Shown here: in pieces, positions 62,358-64,000 of the stretch | Layout: the number at the start of each line of letters is the position of its first letter | How positions within the stretch are numbered: position 1 is the stretch's first letter | Source of the DNA: an uncultured Shimia sp. | Lineage (GTDB): Bacteria > Pseudomonadota > Alphaproteobacteria > Rhodobacterales > Rhodobacteraceae | Reading direction: 5' to 3' | NCBI RefSeq assembly: GCF_947498095.1 | Contig: NZ_CANMJE010000001.1 | Span: forward strand, 310,001-374,000 | Length of the DNA stretch: 64,000 bases | Program-made: the position numbers and the translations under genes | Notes under the pieces: generated by a model | Told to the model about the DNA's origin: nothing | The model's database searches: none | The model's input: the letters and a program-made list of their open reading frames with translations, nothing else

Positions 62358-63233
62358 CTAGAACTGCGCCTCTTGCACGTGTTTCAAATCGGGAATCACA
62401 TCTGCTGTGCCGTGGCGCGTGACCATCAATGCCGCGGCTCGGGTTGCGAGGGTGATCGCCTGCGGCATCGGCAATCCCCGATCCAGAGCAGCCAGCACAT
62501 ATCCGGTGAACGTGTCCCCTGCCCCGGTGGTGTCGACAGGCGTCACCGGTAAAGCGGGGAAGTGGCGGACCTCTTCCAACTGGTTGTCAAACAAGGTGCA
62601 GCCCTGACTGCCACGTGTCACGATAACCTGTCGGACTGGTAGATCGGTTGGAGATTGATCTGTCGCCTGTTCGAACTGCGCAGCTTCGACCGCGTTGAAA
62701 AACAAGATGTCGATATAGGGCAAGACCGCTTGCACGGCCTCTGCATCAAAGGGCGCGGCGGCGTAGGCGGTGAACAGATCCAGCCGTTTGGCAATTTCTG
62801 CCGCTTGCGCTTGGTTGTTGGTTTCGTTCTGAAGAAGCAACGTGTCGCCGGGCGACGCCTCGGACAGGGCCGCACCAATCGTCGACTCGGGGATTTCGTG
62901 GTTGGCGCCTGGAAGCAAAACAATGGCGTTTTCGCCGGAATCCTCGACATTGATGATTGCATGCCCGGTCGGTGTGTCGGGCAGTGTCGTGATGTGACGC
63001 GTGTCCACCCCATACTCCAGCAATCGATCCGTCGCCCAGCGCCCGTCTTCGCCCACCGCCCCTATATGGATTGTCCGCGCGGCAGCACGCGCTGCGGCAA
63101 CCGACATATTGGTGCCTTTACCACCCAGCCCTCGTAACACAGAGGTCGCCGCCAGAGTTTCTCCGGCAGAGGGCAAGTGTGGAACACGGTAGAAATAGTC
63201 GGCGTTGATAGAGCCGAGATTGTAAATGGCCAT
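62358..63233 (-). CDS. Ribokinase-family (PfkB) sugar kinase
   Basis: A 291-residue PfkB kinase. The N-terminal NLGSINADYFYRVPHLPSAG and GGKGTNMSVAAARA are the sugar-binding sequences; the C-terminal VDTTGAGDTFTGYVLAALDR holds the anion hole and catalytic Asp in GAGD. The family phosphorylates ribose, deoxyribose, nucleosides or related sugars; ribokinase is likely but not certain. ATG 63233 is the first good start; the frame is open upstream into the maeB terminator. It converges on msrA. Confidence 0.85.
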   Translation of the reverse strand: MAIYNLGSINADYFYRVPHLPSAGETLAATSVLRGLGGKGTNMSVAAARAAARTIHIGAVGEDGRWATDRLLEYGVDTRHITTLPDTPTGHAIINVEDSGENAIVLLPGANHEIPESTIGAALSEASPGDTLLLQNETNNQAQAAEIAKRLDLFTAYAAAPFDAEAVQAVLPYIDILFFNAVEAAQFEQATDQSPTDLPVRQVIVTRGSQGCTLFDNQLEEVRHFPALPVTPVDTTGAGDTFTGYVLAALDRGLPMPQAITLATRAAALMVTRHGTADVIPDLKHVQEAQF

Positions 63234-63240
63234 GGCACGC

Positions 63241-63277
63241 TCAAATTGAAACAGGCCGGGCAAGAATGCCCGACCTG
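63241..63277 (-). terminator. Terminator after maeB
   Basis: Minus strand: an eleven-base-pair stem (63277-63267 with 63262-63252, one G-U pair) and four-base loop are followed by TTTCAATTTG. It lies between the maeB stop (63305) and the sugar-kinase start (63233). The T-tract is short, so read-through into the kinase gene is possible. Confidence 0.65.
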
Positions 63278-63304
63278 CCAGAAACATCAAGCGTTGTTGT
63301 CAGA

Positions 63305-64000
63305 TCAGCCGATCTTGGCTGCTGCCATCACGGCCATGTTCAGGATGTCGTTGGCCGTGGAGCCGGTCGAACAAATCTGGATCGAGTGATCCACACCCGA
63401 CAGGATCGGACCAATTACGGTCGCATCTGCCATTTCCTGCATCAGCTTGGTCGAGATCGACGCCGAGTGACGCGCGGGAACAACCAGAATGTTGGCCGGG
63501 CCAGTCAGCCGCTGGAACGGATAGTTCTCTTGGATCTTGGGGTTCAACGCCACATCGACGGTCATCTCGCCTTCGTATTCAAAGTCCACTCCACGGCGAT
63601 CAAGAACCTGAGGGGCAACATGCATCTTTTCGGCGCGCTCTGAGACCGGATAGCCAAAGGTCGAGAAGCTGACAAAGGCGACACGCGGCTCAAGCCCCAT
63701 GTCGCGAGCCACTCCAGCTGCGCGCTCGGCGATATTGGCCAGATCGTTTTCGTCAGGCCACTCATGCACCAGCGTGTCTGCAATCAGAACAATCCGTCCG
63801 TTATGCAGCAAGGCAGTGACACCAACCGCACCATTTTCGGTGCTGGCGTCGATCACATGGTTCACCAGTTGCAAAACGTTAGCGGATTTACGGGTCGCAC
63901 CGGTCACCAGCGCATCGCCGTGACCGTGTTGCAACATCAGTGACGCAAACACGTGGCGATCACGGGCGGCCAGTTTGAATACGTCGTGACGGTCAAAACC
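63305..64000 (-). CDS. maeB: NADP-dependent malic enzyme (MaeB), C-terminal part
   Basis: The window cuts this gene; about 231 C-terminal codons are present, open to the edge at 64000. The sequence is the phosphotransacetylase-like domain that follows the malic-enzyme domain in MaeB: FASLMLQHGHGDALVTGATR, GVTALLHNGRIVLIADTLVH, SFSTFGYPVSERAEKM, YEGEMTVDVALNPKI and ISTKLMQEMADATVIGPILSG. In MaeB this domain is regulatory and binds acetyl-CoA rather than catalysing phosphate transfer. The catalytic half lies to the right of the window. A free-standing phosphotransacetylase cannot be fully excluded. Confidence 0.85.
   Translation of the reverse strand, partial: GFDRHDVFKLAARDRHVFASLMLQHGHGDALVTGATRKSANVLQLVNHVIDASTENGAVGVTALLHNGRIVLIADTLVHEWPDENDLANIAERAAGVARDMGLEPRVAFVSFSTFGYPVSERAEKMHVAPQVLDRRGVDFEYEGEMTVDVALNPKIQENYPFQRLTGPANILVVPARHSASISTKLMQEMADATVIGPILSGVDHSIQICSTGSTANDILNMAVMAAAKIG

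Noticed and set aside
1-64000. CRISPR array, IS element, prophage, toxin-antitoxin or defence island
   Set aside because: I saw no regular direct repeats, transposase, integrase or recognised defence genes; the window is mostly housekeeping.

Overview
The window looks like chromosomal DNA from an alphaproteobacterium of the family Rhodobacteraceae, most likely the marine Roseobacter group. The reasons are gene-order habits and protein flavour: lptC-lptA-lptB-hpf-ptsN, secA beside a PpiC foldase and argJ-mutT, a small membrane protein beside hemH, DUF5927-type GT14 and double sulfotransferase proteins, and a palindromic intergenic repeat at 59856-59919 of a kind I associate with this family. 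Coding density is very high. Many neighbours overlap by 1-4 bases, and several tail-to-tail pairs overlap or abut. I see no tRNA, rRNA, CRISPR array, insertion sequence or prophage. Both ends cut genes: lptC on the left and the malic enzyme gene maeB on the right.

Layout. 1-2906: LPS transport (lptC, lptA, lptB), then hibernation factor hpf and ptsN. 2919-14013: a surface-glycan block on the minus strand in two runs. One run is cysQ-kdsB-GT2-UDP-sugar epimerase; the other is GT4-GT2-GT14-double sulfotransferase. Between them lies a scar with remnants of a polysaccharide export protein and a FlaA1/CapD dehydratase. An orphan ABC-2 permease reads away on the other side. 14010-23026: an SH3 protein, alkB, dnaK-dnaJ behind a heat-shock-type promoter, an amino-acid binding protein, radC, and a PstS-OmpA fusion with a membrane-anchored partner. 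23123-28785: secA, a periplasmic foldase, argJ, mutT and a 43-residue protein. 28868-34222: rimP-nusA-ylxR-infB with a possible attenuator in its leader. 34408-40032: a peptide-type ABC importer with an unusual permease and a fused double ATPase. 40208-46511: proline iminopeptidase, ubiG, comF-grxC-nitrilase-marR, a methyltransferase, hemH and a small membrane protein. 46658-48470: two L,D-transpeptidases around a CAP-domain lipoprotein. 48561-55132: rRNA-type methyltransferase, ABC exporter, lysE, CCA-adding enzyme, CoA pyrophosphatase, Hsp33. 55210-64000: Nudix, a REC-PP2C regulator with a divergent HPt protein, argG, SCP2 protein, a sulfotransferase-like protein overlapping an aminotransferase, msrA, a ribokinase-type sugar kinase and the end of maeB.

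How genes work together. The glycan block suggests a sulfated cell-surface or capsular polysaccharide: GTs and an epimerase build it, KdsB supplies CMP-Kdo, the sulfotransferase would use PAPS, and CysQ would clear the PAP left behind. Stress and envelope maintenance are well represented (DnaKJ, Hsp33, AlkB, MsrA, MutT, PpiC, SecA). No single locus is clearly a new defence or mobile system. The most original points are the sulfated-glycan block, the possible nusA-operon attenuator, the extended permease, the REC-PP2C/HPt pair, the PstS-OmpA fusion, and the sulfotransferase-aminotransferase pair.
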